From contig JAEZUY010000040.1 of assembly GCA_023420895.1 (NCBI GenBank), positions 46,658 to 110,657 on the forward strand: a DNA stretch of 64,000 bases, read 5' to 3'. A model generated the notes under the pieces. The model was given only the letters and a program-made list of their open reading frames with translations, ran no database searches and was not told the DNA's origin. Each line of letters opens with the position of its first letter. Position 1 is the first letter of the stretch. Position numbers and translations under genes: made by a program. Source of the DNA: Bacillota bacterium. GTDB taxonomy: Bacteria > Bacillota > Clostridia > Tissierellales > Gottschalkiaceae. Shown one piece after another: positions 44,959 to 54,291 of the stretch.

Positions 44959-47406
44959 ATGAAGAAAAAGATATTAGCTGTATTTTTTGTAATCTTCATG
45001 TATTCTGCAGTATCGTATGCGGCAAATTACGAAATAACTTCGAGCACGCCGATTTCGGCAGGACTCACAAGAAATGAGTACAGAATAACGGGTGACGGAA
45101 CGCATTATGCAAATGTGCTTGTGTGCGACCTTACAAACCCTTATATAGAGCTCAGTGTAATAGCAGGACAGGGAGAATACAATCAGAAGGCGACTGTCAG
45201 CCAGATGGCGGAAAGAACAGGAGCAAGTGCAGTTACGAATGGAGATTTCTTCAATATGAGGCTTGAAGGGACTCCGAACGGTCCGTCAATAATAGACGGG
45301 GAGATACAGAGCTCACCGTGCTTTTTACAGGACGTATATTCATTGGGAATAGATGAAACGAATACTGCTCAGATAACTCAGATAGGTTTCTATGGAGAAC
45401 TTCAGACACCGTCGGGAAGAGTTTATCCTATAGACGGAGTGAATAAGACTTATTACTGGTATGAGCCTGATCTTCAGTATTCGCACGAAAATAAACTTCA
45501 GGTATATACAGATTTCTGGGCGGCATCTACTAGAGGAGATGCTAACAATTCAGAAATACTCGTAAACTCTGAAGGCATTGTAGAACAGATAAGTGAAGGA
45601 AAGAGATTCAATTTTCAGGTTCCTGACGGAAAATACATAATCCAGGCGAGCGGAACTGCTATGGATTTCGTACATTCTTATGTCAGAATCGGAGAAAGAG
45701 TAAATATAACTTACGATTTAACACCTGATGTGAACTGGAAATTCCTGATAGGAGGCCACGCTCTTCTAGTGGACGGAGGTCAGACAGTTCCATACACTAA
45801 AGACCTTTCAGCACTTGAAGGAAACAGAGCGAGAACGGCTGCAGGCGTTTCAGCAGACGGTAAAACTCTTTATATAGCTTCAGTGGAAGGAAGAACCTGG
45901 AGAAGCAACGGAATGAGACTTGCCCAGCTTTCCAATTTCATGCAGGCTATAGGCTCATACAGAGCTGTGAACCTTGACGGCGGAGGCTCTACAGCCATGG
46001 TCGTAAATGAAAACGGAGAATACAGAAGAGTAGTCAATCCTGAAAACAACGGCTCTGAAAGAAGAGTCGTAAACGGAATAGGAGTATTCAGCACGGCAGT
46101 TCCTGGAGAACTCGTAGGATTCAATATAGAAGGACCGGATCAGATAATACTTGGAGACACTCAGTATTTCGGACTTGGAAACGGCTGGGACGGAAACGGA
46201 AATCCTGCATCGGCTGAAGGATACGGGTACTCATTTGAACTCGACAATGACTGCGGAATATTCGAAGGAAACTATTTCACAGCACTGAAACCGGGCACTG
46301 TAAATGTGACTATTACGAGAACAGACGGAAAAACTTCCACTAAGACGGTTCAGATTCTGGATGCTTCGCATATTCAGGAAGTAGCTCTCGATACATCTTC
46401 GAGAAGAGTAGGACCTGGCGAGACAGTTGACTATATTCTGAAAGGAAAGCTTCTTGACGGAAGAATAATAAACCTCAACAGCAGACCGGGAATACTTCAG
46501 CTTTACGGATTTGAAGGAGAAATAAATAAGGAGTATTCACAGGCGTATATATCAGACCTTGGAGGAATGAGAAAGGGAGATATAGGAGTTACATTCGGTG
46601 ATAAAGTTACTAGTCAGTCGCTTTACGACAGAAATACGAATGTAGTTGAAATGCATATAGGAAGTGCAGATTACAGAATAAACGAAGAAGACAGAACTAT
46701 GGACACTGCACTGTTCACTTCTAACGGCAGAACTATGGTTCCAGTGAGATTCATAGTTGAAGCCCTCGGAGGAGAAGTCGGATGGCATGAAGAGACTGGA
46801 ACAGTTCTAATAGGATATAAAGGAAAAAATATTCAGGTTCCTTTAGACAGCCCGACTATATATGCTGACGGGGAAGAGGTTGCTATAGATTCTCCGGCAG
46901 TTCTTAAAGACGACAGAACATTCGTTCCTATAAGATTTATTGCAGAAGCGCTTGAAATGAATATAGGCTACAGACCTTTCGATGAAAGGGTGACTATAGT
47001 TGAAGACAGCCCTGCAAGTGACGATGACAGAATAATAAATATGAATATAGGCTCGAGAGAGTATAAAGTGAATAAAGAAAACAGAATAATGGATACTGAA
47101 CTTTTCACAGAGAACGGAAGAACTATGGTTCCTCTGAGATTCCTCATAGAAGGACTCGGGGGAAGTGTAGACTGGAATGATGAAGAAATGAAGGCAGTAA
47201 TGGAATATGCAGGAAACCATATAGAAATACCCATAGGCTCTGAAAACATAATAGTAAACGGAGCGGAACAGCCTGTAGATTCGCCTGCAATGCTCAAAGA
47301 CGAGAGAACATTCGTTCCTGTAAGATTTGTAGCAGAAGCGCTTGGAATGAAAGTGAGCTACAGACCGCTTGATGAGAGAGTCAGCATCTCGGAATTCAGC
47401 AATTAA
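44959..47406 (+). CDS. Secreted phosphodiester glycosidase (NAGPA) with two stalk-type repeats
   Basis: 815 residues. Signal peptide (KKKILAVFFVIFMYSAVSYA). NAGPA-type catalytic domain (~60-380) with ISAGLTRNEYR-like start, VTNGDFFNM, GHALLVDGG, RTAAGVSADGKTLYI and AVNLDGGGSTAMV; such domains hydrolyse GlcNAc-1-phosphodiesters, for example in wall polymers. An immunoglobulin-like stretch (~380-560) is followed by two tandem ~125-residue copper-amine-oxidase-N-like domains (from ~562 and ~694), each with NGRTMVPxRF and RTFVPxRFxAEAL. The repeats probably bind or span the envelope. Good ribosome site AGGAGG. Monocistronic with own promoter and terminator. Confidence 0.88.
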   Translation: MKKKILAVFFVIFMYSAVSYAANYEITSSTPISAGLTRNEYRITGDGTHYANVLVCDLTNPYIELSVIAGQGEYNQKATVSQMAERTGASAVTNGDFFNMRLEGTPNGPSIIDGEIQSSPCFLQDVYSLGIDETNTAQITQIGFYGELQTPSGRVYPIDGVNKTYYWYEPDLQYSHENKLQVYTDFWAASTRGDANNSEILVNSEGIVEQISEGKRFNFQVPDGKYIIQASGTAMDFVHSYVRIGERVNITYDLTPDVNWKFLIGGHALLVDGGQTVPYTKDLSALEGNRARTAAGVSADGKTLYIASVEGRTWRSNGMRLAQLSNFMQAIGSYRAVNLDGGGSTAMVVNENGEYRRVVNPENNGSERRVVNGIGVFSTAVPGELVGFNIEGPDQIILGDTQYFGLGNGWDGNGNPASAEGYGYSFELDNDCGIFEGNYFTALKPGTVNVTITRTDGKTSTKTVQILDASHIQEVALDTSSRRVGPGETVDYILKGKLLDGRIINLNSRPGILQLYGFEGEINKEYSQAYISDLGGMRKGDIGVTFGDKVTSQSLYDRNTNVVEMHIGSADYRINEEDRTMDTALFTSNGRTMVPVRFIVEALGGEVGWHEETGTVLIGYKGKNIQVPLDSPTIYADGEEVAIDSPAVLKDDRTFVPIRFIAEALEMNIGYRPFDERVTIVEDSPASDDDRIINMNIGSREYKVNKENRIMDTELFTENGRTMVPLRFLIEGLGGSVDWNDEEMKAVMEYAGNHIEIPIGSENIIVNGAEQPVDSPAMLKDERTFVPVRFVAEALGMKVSYRPLDERVSISEFSN

Positions 47407-47421
47407 TTGAATATAAAAAAT

Positions 47422-47457
47422 AAAACGGCAGAAGAATTATGATATTCTGCCGTTTTT
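47422..47457 (+). terminator. Terminator after the glycosidase gene
   Basis: AAACGGCAGAA / TTCTGCCGTTT, loop of ~11 bases, then T-run TTTTT. Confidence 0.9.
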
Positions 47458-47529
47458 CTATGTCTTTTTTTGACGAAATAAGATATAATGATTATTAATA
47501 TCAAATAAAAACAAAAGGAGGTAAGCAAA

Positions 47530-49337
47530 ATGGAAAATCAAAGCAGATGTCAGACTGAAGTTTCCGAGAAAATGAAAAAGTATGAAAAAAGAGAAGAACA
47601 TAATATAAAATTCATACTTAAAAGAGCCGGAGCCCATAAATACAAAATATATTTATCAGCTTTATTCAGCGCTCTTTCTGCCCTCTGTAAACTCGTTCCG
47701 TACGTTCTGATTTACCATATTATAACGGAAATTATAAAAGAAAGTCCTGATATGGAAATCATAAAGAGATACACTTTCTATACTGCGATAGCGGCAGTTG
47801 TAGGAGTGCTGTTTACGATGATATGTCTGGCTTCTTCTCATATCGCTGCATTTTCTATACTCTACAAGCTTAGAATAGATGCAGTTGAACATCTTGGAAA
47901 GCTGAATCTGGGATTTTTCAGAAGAAATTCAATAGGCGGAATAAAGAAGTCACTGGATGAAGACGTGGAAAAGCTTGAGCTTTTTATAGCTCATCAGATA
48001 CCGGATCTTTTTGAATCAATAGTAGTTCCTGTTGCGGTAATAATATATCTTTTCTACATAAAATGGTGGCTTGCGCTTCTCTTATTCGTTCCGTTCATAA
48101 TTGTTTTAGTATCTCAGATGCGTATTTACAAGAGGTATGGGGAAAAAATGGTGGAATACAATTTCTATCTCAAGAAGCTTCACGGAACTATAGTTCAGTA
48201 TATTCATGGAATGAATGTATTCAAGGCATTCAACCTGACAGCTAATTCTTTCAGAAATTATGTAGATGTAGTAAAATCTTATCTTAAATTCTGGATTGAA
48301 ATATGCGATATGACCATACCAGTTTATGTGTTTGGAATGGAAGTTGTAGATACAGGAGGACTTTTAATAGTAATTCCGATAGGAGGACTTCTTTATCTGT
48401 CAGGCGGTATTACGCTTCCGGGATTCGTGATGTTTCTTCTTTTAGGAACAGTGTTTCTGAATTCATTCAACAGAATAATGAATCTTGGAGGAAATCTGCG
48501 TATGCTTCTTATGGGAGCTGAAAACGTGAGAGATATTTTAGAAACTGAAATTCAGGATTCTGATAAAAAGTCTGAAGAAACAGAAATTTCTAAGGACAGA
48601 AATATATCTTCAGGAGAAATAGTATTCGACAATGTGACTTTTGCATATGATGAGAAACCAGTCATAAAAGAACTTTCGCTTAAGATTGAACCGAATACGA
48701 CAGCTGCTCTCGTGGGACCTTCAGGATCAGGAAAGACGACTCTTGGAATGCTTATAGGGAGATTCTGGGATGTAAACGAAGGAAAAATCCTTATAGACGG
48801 AAATTCCATTTCTGAAATACCGATGAGTGAGCTCATGGAAAATACATCTTTCGTGTTTCAGGATGTATTTATGCTCAACGACACTATTTACAACAATGTA
48901 ATTCTGGGAATGGAAAGAGAAGAAGATGAGGTCATCGAAGCCTGCAAGAATGCTCAGATTCATGATTTCATAATTACTCTTCCGGACGGCTATAATACAG
49001 TAATAGGAGAAGGTTCCGGAATAAAACTCTCAGGAGGAGAAAAGCAGAGAATATCTATTGCCAGAGCGATACTGAAAGATTCGAAAATCGTAGTTCTGGA
49101 TGAGGTGACTTCTTATTCAGACATAGACAATGAAAGAAATATACAGAAAGCTCTGAGAAATCTTCTGAAAGATAAAACAGCAGTGATATAGCGCACAGAC
49201 TTTATACTATAAAAGGCGCCGACAATATAGTGGTTCTGGATTAAGGAGAGATATCCGAGCAGGGAACTCACGAAGAGCTTCTAAAAAAAGAAGGACTTTA
49301 TTACAGCCTTTGGAATAGAGGTGATTTAAGTGTTTAA
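47530..49337 (+). pseudogene. ABC exporter-type transporter subunit A, frameshift plus nonsense codon
   Basis: Membrane-spanning domain (six helices, ~30-310) fused to an ATPase with Walker A GPSGSGKTTLG, LSGGEKQRISIARA and VVLDEVTSYSD. The reading frame stops at 49191 after DKTAVI. One missing base in GTGATATAGCG (expected GTGATAATAGCG) would restore IAHRLYTIKGADNIVVLD. The next codon there is TAA (49242) where Lys/Glu is expected, then GEISEQGTHEELLKKEGLYYSLWNR to 49337. So the H-loop end of the ATPase is lost by two separate lesions. Overall type is like heterodimeric exporter-fold systems (IrtAB/YheIH). Substrate unknown. Confidence 0.82.
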
Positions 49338-51056
49338 GAGAGTTAAAATTCTTTTAGGAGACAGAGATTACGGAATTATAAAGAAATCGGTTAAAATACT
49401 GACAGTAGATGCTATATTCCACGGGGCAATATATTCAATGCTCTTTCTCGTTTTAATAAATCTTGTAAACGGAGATTTAGAGAAAAAGAATATATTCATA
49501 TATACGGCAGTCATGATTCTGATGTTTATAATAAGATATTTCATACTCAGAAAAGGATACTATATGGCTCAGGCGGATGGAGCAAGAGTCATAGCCAATC
49601 TCAGAATAAAAATGGGAGACTATATAAAAAGACTGAATATGGGATTTTTCAATAAGAACAATATAGGAGAGATTACAAATATAGTGACAAACGATTTGAA
49701 CGATTTTGAAAACTATATAACCCACCAGACCAGCGAACTTACAAAACTTGCAGTTCTGACTCTGTATCTCTCAGTTATAATACTTATATTCGATCCGTTC
49801 CTAGGACTTATACAGATTGCACTCTTTCTTCTGTGCATACCTGTTTCAATTAAATGCTCAAGAGAAATAAAAAAACAGGGATATAAGATGAAAAAAGTGA
49901 GAGCGGAAATGCTTTCGAGAATAATAGAATATGTGAGAGGAATTGAAGTTTTTAAATCTTACAACATGACTGGAGAAAGATTCAAAAAGCTTGAAAACAG
50001 CCTCAGCGATGTGAGAAAACAGTCTATAAGGCTTGAACTGGCGGGGATACCGTATCTTATACCTCTTCAGGCTATAATAGGGCTTTCCTTTCCTCTAGTT
50101 CTCTATCTTGCAGTTTCAAGATATGCAGAGGGGGTTACGAGCGCACAGCAGCTGGTGACATTCATAATAATTTCACTCGCATTTACGACTATACTGATAA
50201 GTTTTTCAGGACTGTTCGTAATTTCAAGATACTTCTCGCTGTCGGTTGATAAGTTAATTTCAATTCTTGAAATACCGGAAATACCTTACGAAATTGAAGA
50301 TTATGAATTTGAAGACTGCAATATAGTTTTTGACGATGTCGTATTTTCATATATAGAAGGAAATCCGGTTATAAGAGGAGTCAGTTTTGAAGCCAGCGAA
50401 GGAACTATGACAGCTCTTGTCGGAGCATCGGGTTCCGGAAAGTCGACTATAATGAATCTTATTGCAAGATTCTGGGATGTAGACAGCGGTGAAATAAGAG
50501 TAGGAGGAATGGATATAAGAAAAGTCAATCCTGACAGCCTTTTAAAAAATATATCCATGGTTTTCCAGGAAGTCTATCTTATAGAAGGAACTGTAATGGA
50601 CAATATAAGAATCGGAAATCAGAATGCGACGGATGAAGAAGTTATAGAAGCGGCAAAAAAAGCCTACTGTCATGAATTCATAGAGGAGCTTCCGGAAGGA
50701 TATGAGACTATGGTTCATGAAGAAGGAAGCAGTCTTTCAGGAGGAGAAAAGCAGAGAATATCTATTGCGAGAGCATTCCTTAAAGATGCCCTATAGTTCT
50801 TCTTGACGAGGCTACAGCATCGCTTGATGTTGATAATGAATATCTTGTTCAGCAGTCATTCAGAGAACTTATAGAAGGCAGAACAGTAATAGTCATAGCG
50901 CACAGGCTGAATACTATAAAGGATGCCGACAATATTCTGGTATTCGATGAAGGAGAAATAATAGAAAGAGGAAGCCATGAGGAACTAATGGAAACAGGCG
51001 GAAAATATGCCAGCATGTACACTAAGATGTCAGAAGCCAAAGAATGGCAGATTTAA
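49330..51056 (+). pseudogene. ABC exporter-type transporter subunit B, frameshifted
   Basis: Partner half of the upstream subunit, GTG start overlapping its restored 3' end by eight bases. Membrane domain ~15-295, then Walker A GASGSGKSTIM, LSGGEKQRISIARA. The frame ends at 50796 just before Walker B because the run at 50789-50791 is CCC where CCCC would give KDAPIVLLDEATASLD. The correct frame then runs to 51056 (HRLNTIKDADNILVFDEGEIIERGSHEEL...EWQI). A single-base deletion or a read error explains it. If real, neither subunit has a complete ATPase. Confidence 0.82.
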
Positions 51057-51131
51057 AATAAAGGTAAAAATTTTAAATATCAAGGCTGAATAATTTCTTT
51101 TTTACAGACAGAAGAATAAACGGCTGATTTT

Positions 51132-51168
51132 AAAGCGTCAGAAAGTTCAGAAAATTCTGACGCTTTTT
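51132..51168 (+). terminator. Terminator after the ABC exporter pair
   Basis: AAAGCGTCAGAA / TTCTGACGCTTT stem, then TTT. Confidence 0.9.
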
Positions 51169-51317
51169 TCTGCATATTACGGAGAAACCGGATTATATAA
51201 TTAAAAAGATAAAAGAGACATATTCTTAGTCTGTGATGAAATTCCAGAGTGCAGATACAATTCCTCTATACAGAATATTCTGAAATAGATATATAATGTA
51301 TAAAGGGAGGTGAGCAG

Positions 51318-52229
51318 ATGACGCTGAATCAGCTGAAATATGTGGTCATGGTAGCTGAAAAAGAAAATATAAGCGAAGCGGCAAAGGAGCTTTTCATATC
51401 TCAGCCGAGTCTTACAAAAGCTGTAAAAGATCTTGAAGAGGAAATGGATATAGAAATATTCACGAGAACCAACAGAGGAGTTGCTGTTTCAAAAGAAGGC
51501 GAGAGATTTTTAGGATATGCGAGACAGGTCCTTGAACAGGCTGAACTTTTAGAGTCTCAGTTTAAGTCTTCAGCAGAAAAGAAAAGAGAGTTTTCCGTTT
51601 CGACTCAGCACTATTCTTTTGCAGTAAATGCATTTGTAGATTTAATAAAAGAATGCGGGGGAGAGAATTACGACTTTTCTCTCAGAGAAACTCAGACGTA
51701 TGAAATAATAGAAGACGTTTCTGATATGAAAAGTGAGATAGGAATTTTATATTATAACGATTTCAATGAAGCAATTATAAAAAAGATTCTTAAATCCAGA
51801 GATCTTGTATTTGACGAACTGTTCGTAGCAAAACCTCATATATTTGTCAGCACTGGAAATCCTCTTGCAAAAAAAGAGTCTGTAACTATGGATGAGCTGA
51901 AACCTTATCCCTATCTCTCGTTTGAACAGGGAGAGAAGAATTCTTTTTACTTTTCCGAAGAAATTTTCAGTACTGTTATACGTCCTAAAAATATAAGAGT
52001 GAGAGACAGAGCGACGCTCTTCAATCTGCTGATAGGACTGAACGGATATACAGTCAGCAGCGGAGTCATAGATAAAGAGCTGAACGGAAAGAATATAATT
52101 GCAGTTCCTCTCAAGGAAGAAGGCAGAATGCATATAGGTATAATTACGAAAAACAAGGTCCTTCCAAGCAGACTAGGCAGAAAATATGTAGAAGCGCTGA
52201 AAAAACATGTTCCATCAGATATAGAATAA
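51318..52229 (+). CDS. LysR-family transcriptional regulator
   Basis: 303 residues: N-terminal winged helix (TLNQLKYVVMVAEKENISEAAKELFISQPSLTKAVKDLEEEM) and a C-terminal inducer-binding domain. GGGAGGTGA six bases before ATG. It precedes a methionine-synthase-like gene on the same strand and may control it, as MetR does in enterobacteria, but effector and target are inferred from position only. No clear T-N11-A site could be singled out. Confidence 0.92.
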   Translation: MTLNQLKYVVMVAEKENISEAAKELFISQPSLTKAVKDLEEEMDIEIFTRTNRGVAVSKEGERFLGYARQVLEQAELLESQFKSSAEKKREFSVSTQHYSFAVNAFVDLIKECGGENYDFSLRETQTYEIIEDVSDMKSEIGILYYNDFNEAIIKKILKSRDLVFDELFVAKPHIFVSTGNPLAKKESVTMDELKPYPYLSFEQGEKNSFYFSEEIFSTVIRPKNIRVRDRATLFNLLIGLNGYTVSSGVIDKELNGKNIIAVPLKEEGRMHIGIITKNKVLPSRLGRKYVEALKKHVPSDIE

Positions 52230-52331
52230 AACTATATCAAACATATATTTTTTACTATTTTACATATCTCTTGTGAAAGGTTAAAATTTATATATAAGTG
52301 AAATTAATTATTATTAAATGGAGGAAACGAT

Positions 52332-53447
52332 ATGAGCAAAAAACATGCGCCTTTCCGTTTCGATATAGTCGGAAGCTTTTTAAGACCGGACTATCTTAAA
52401 GCGGCAAGAGCAGATTTTGAAGAAGGAAAAATAAGCAGAGAAGAGCTTAAAGATATAGAAGACAAGGCTATAACAGATCTTGTTGAAAAACAGAAAAAAG
52501 CAGGACTTCAGGTAATAACTGACGGAGAATTCAGACGTGCTACATGGCATCTCGATTTCATGTGGGGATTCAACGGAGTAGAGCACAAGAAGACTGAAGA
52601 AGGAGTATTTTTCCAGGGAGAAGCGGCTTTAATAGACGACACTTGGCTTTCAGGAAAAATCTCAGTAGACGAACATCCTTTCGTTGAGCATTTCAGATTC
52701 GTAAAAGCTCTTGAAGACGAGAACACTGTTGCAAAACAGACAATACCTGCACCGGCACAGTTCCTTCAGCAGATGATTCTTGCGAGAAATCTTGAAACTA
52801 CTAGAAAATTCTATCCAAATGATGAAGAGCTTATGGAAGATATTGCAGCAGGATACAGAAAAGTTATAAAAGATCTTTATGATGCAGGATGCAGAAACGT
52901 TCAGTTTGACGACTGCACTTGGGGAGTTCTAGTTGCAGGAGAAAGCGTTAAAAGATATGAAGAGGGAGCAGACCTTCAGTCTATAATGGAGAAACTCCTT
53001 AAAGTGAACAATATGGCCATAGAAGGAAAAACAGAAGATATGGTTATAAACACTCATGTGTGCAGAGGAAACTATCATTCGACTTATTTCAGCGAGGGAG
53101 CTTACGACCCTGTAGCTGAAACACTTTTCGGAAGAGAAAATGTTGATGCATACTATCTTGAATTTGATGATGAACGTTCAGGAGGATTCGAGCCTCTTAA
53201 AGAAGTATCGGGAGATAAAAAAGTAGTTCTGGGACTTATAACTACAAAGACTCCGGAGCTTGAAGACAAAGAAAAAATAATAGAGCGTATTCACGAAGCT
53301 GCGAAGTATATACCTCTTGACCGTCTGTATTTAAGTCCTCAGTGCGGATTCGCATCGTGTGAAATAGGAAACAAGCTTACTGAAGAAGAACAGTGGGCAA
53401 AACTCGCATTAGTAAAAGAAATAGCTGAAGAAGTCTGGGGCGAATAA
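52332..53447 (+). CDS. MetE C-terminal-domain-like methyltransferase (YxjG/YxjH type)
   Basis: 371-residue barrel related to the catalytic half of cobalamin-independent methionine synthase. The zinc ligands typical of the family are visible in NTHVCRGNYH (His, Cys), the glutamate region YLEFDDERSG and the last Cys in SPQCGFAS; DGEFRRATWHLDFMWG and QFDDCTWG are also conserved. It lacks the N-terminal half of full MetE, so the methyl donor may be something other than polyglutamyl methyl-THF (a corrinoid protein, S-methylmethionine or methyl-THF are all possible). No SAM riboswitch was seen upstream. Terminator downstream. Confidence 0.85.
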   Translation: MSKKHAPFRFDIVGSFLRPDYLKAARADFEEGKISREELKDIEDKAITDLVEKQKKAGLQVITDGEFRRATWHLDFMWGFNGVEHKKTEEGVFFQGEAALIDDTWLSGKISVDEHPFVEHFRFVKALEDENTVAKQTIPAPAQFLQQMILARNLETTRKFYPNDEELMEDIAAGYRKVIKDLYDAGCRNVQFDDCTWGVLVAGESVKRYEEGADLQSIMEKLLKVNNMAIEGKTEDMVINTHVCRGNYHSTYFSEGAYDPVAETLFGRENVDAYYLEFDDERSGGFEPLKEVSGDKKVVLGLITTKTPELEDKEKIIERIHEAAKYIPLDRLYLSPQCGFASCEIGNKLTEEEQWAKLALVKEIAEEVWGE

Positions 53448-53518
53448 ATTCCAGAAAATTCAGTTAAAAACTGTTTTTATAAATACAGAATGAAAAGAGA
53501 ATAACAATATAAAATTCA

Positions 53519-53550
53519 GAAAGCCTCCATAGATTCTATGGAGGCTTTTT
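53519..53550 (+). terminator. Terminator after the methyltransferase gene
   Basis: AAAGCCTCCATAG / CTATGGAGGCTTT, loop ATT, then TTT. Confidence 0.94.
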
Positions 53551-53558
53551 AATTCAGT

Positions 53559-53596
53559 ATTTTAAATTTATTTCTTTATTTTAAATTTATTTCTTT
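53559..53596. repeat. Two exact 19-base tandem copies
   Basis: ATTTTAAATTTATTTCTTT twice in tandem, followed by a partial third copy. AT-rich intergenic slippage repeat with no evident role. Confidence 0.7.
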
Positions 53597-53665
53597 GGAT
53601 TTTAAATTAAATCTGTTCGAAACTCTGTGATTAAGATTTTTTGTAAAATATTTAAAGAACTTAAA

Positions 53666-53986
53666 CTATCTTAAAACTACAGCAGTTCCGGATACTGTTA
53701 CCATCAGCATAGATCCTGCCTGACCTAGAACTTCATAGTCCATTTTAGCTCCCACTATAGCATCGGCTCCTATTTCAGACGCTCTTTGCTGAATTTCTGC
53801 AAGAGCTTCTTCTCTCGCTGAAATGAGTTCATTTTCATAGCCTTTAGAACGTCCTCCTATTAAGTCTCTGATTCCTGCTCCAAAGTCTTTTATAAAATTC
53901 ACACCAGTTATGACTTCGCCGAATACAATCCCTCTGTATTCTGCAATTTCTCTTCCTTCAACACTCGATGTAGTAGTTATTATCAT
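53666..53986 (-). CDS. YbjQ/UPF0145 family protein
   Basis: 106-residue DUF74/UPF0145 protein: MIITTTSSVEGREIAEYRGIVFGEVITG, GRSKGYENELISAREEALAEI and GADAIVGAKMDYEVLG are diagnostic. The family forms pentamers and is sometimes called a heavy-metal-binding domain, but no firm function is known. Good ribosome site (GGAAG). Alone on the minus strand. Confidence 0.92.
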   Translation of the reverse strand: MIITTTSSVEGREIAEYRGIVFGEVITGVNFIKDFGAGIRDLIGGRSKGYENELISAREEALAEIQQRASEIGADAIVGAKMDYEVLGQAGSMLMVTVSGTAVVLR

Positions 53987-54291
53987 CAGTTATCTTCCTT
54001 TCTGGATTCAGTTTTAAATCGAAAATTATTTCATAAAATGAATTTATAATTTTCATTTAATTAATACCCTGATAAGACTCGGATTATGAATGAATTCGGC
54101 AATATATTCTTAAATTATTCTAAACAGATTTTTCTGTGGAAAAATCATAAATTTGTAAACTGTAAAGATATTATAAATAAAGAAATTAAATTAAAATCAG
54201 AAATTATCTTTAATATGAAAATAAAAAGCATATAAAAAACTGCAGCTGAAATCAGAAATCTGAATTCGGACTGCAGTTTTTTATTTATTAT
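53987..54291. other. Intergenic region between ybjQ and abgT
   Basis: 305 AT-rich bases. Contains only the bidirectional hairpin at 54236-54283 and presumably the ybjQ promoter; no gene supported. Confidence 0.6.
54236..54283 (-). terminator. Terminator of abgT (works in both directions)
   Basis: AAAACTGCAG / CTGCAGTTTT enclosing an inner TCAG/CTGA stem, with T-runs on both sides when read from either strand. Confidence 0.85.

Noticed and set aside
52230..52331. SAM riboswitch or T-box before the methyltransferase
   Set aside because: Only 102 AT-rich bases, no conserved T-box sequence or SAM-aptamer helices seen.
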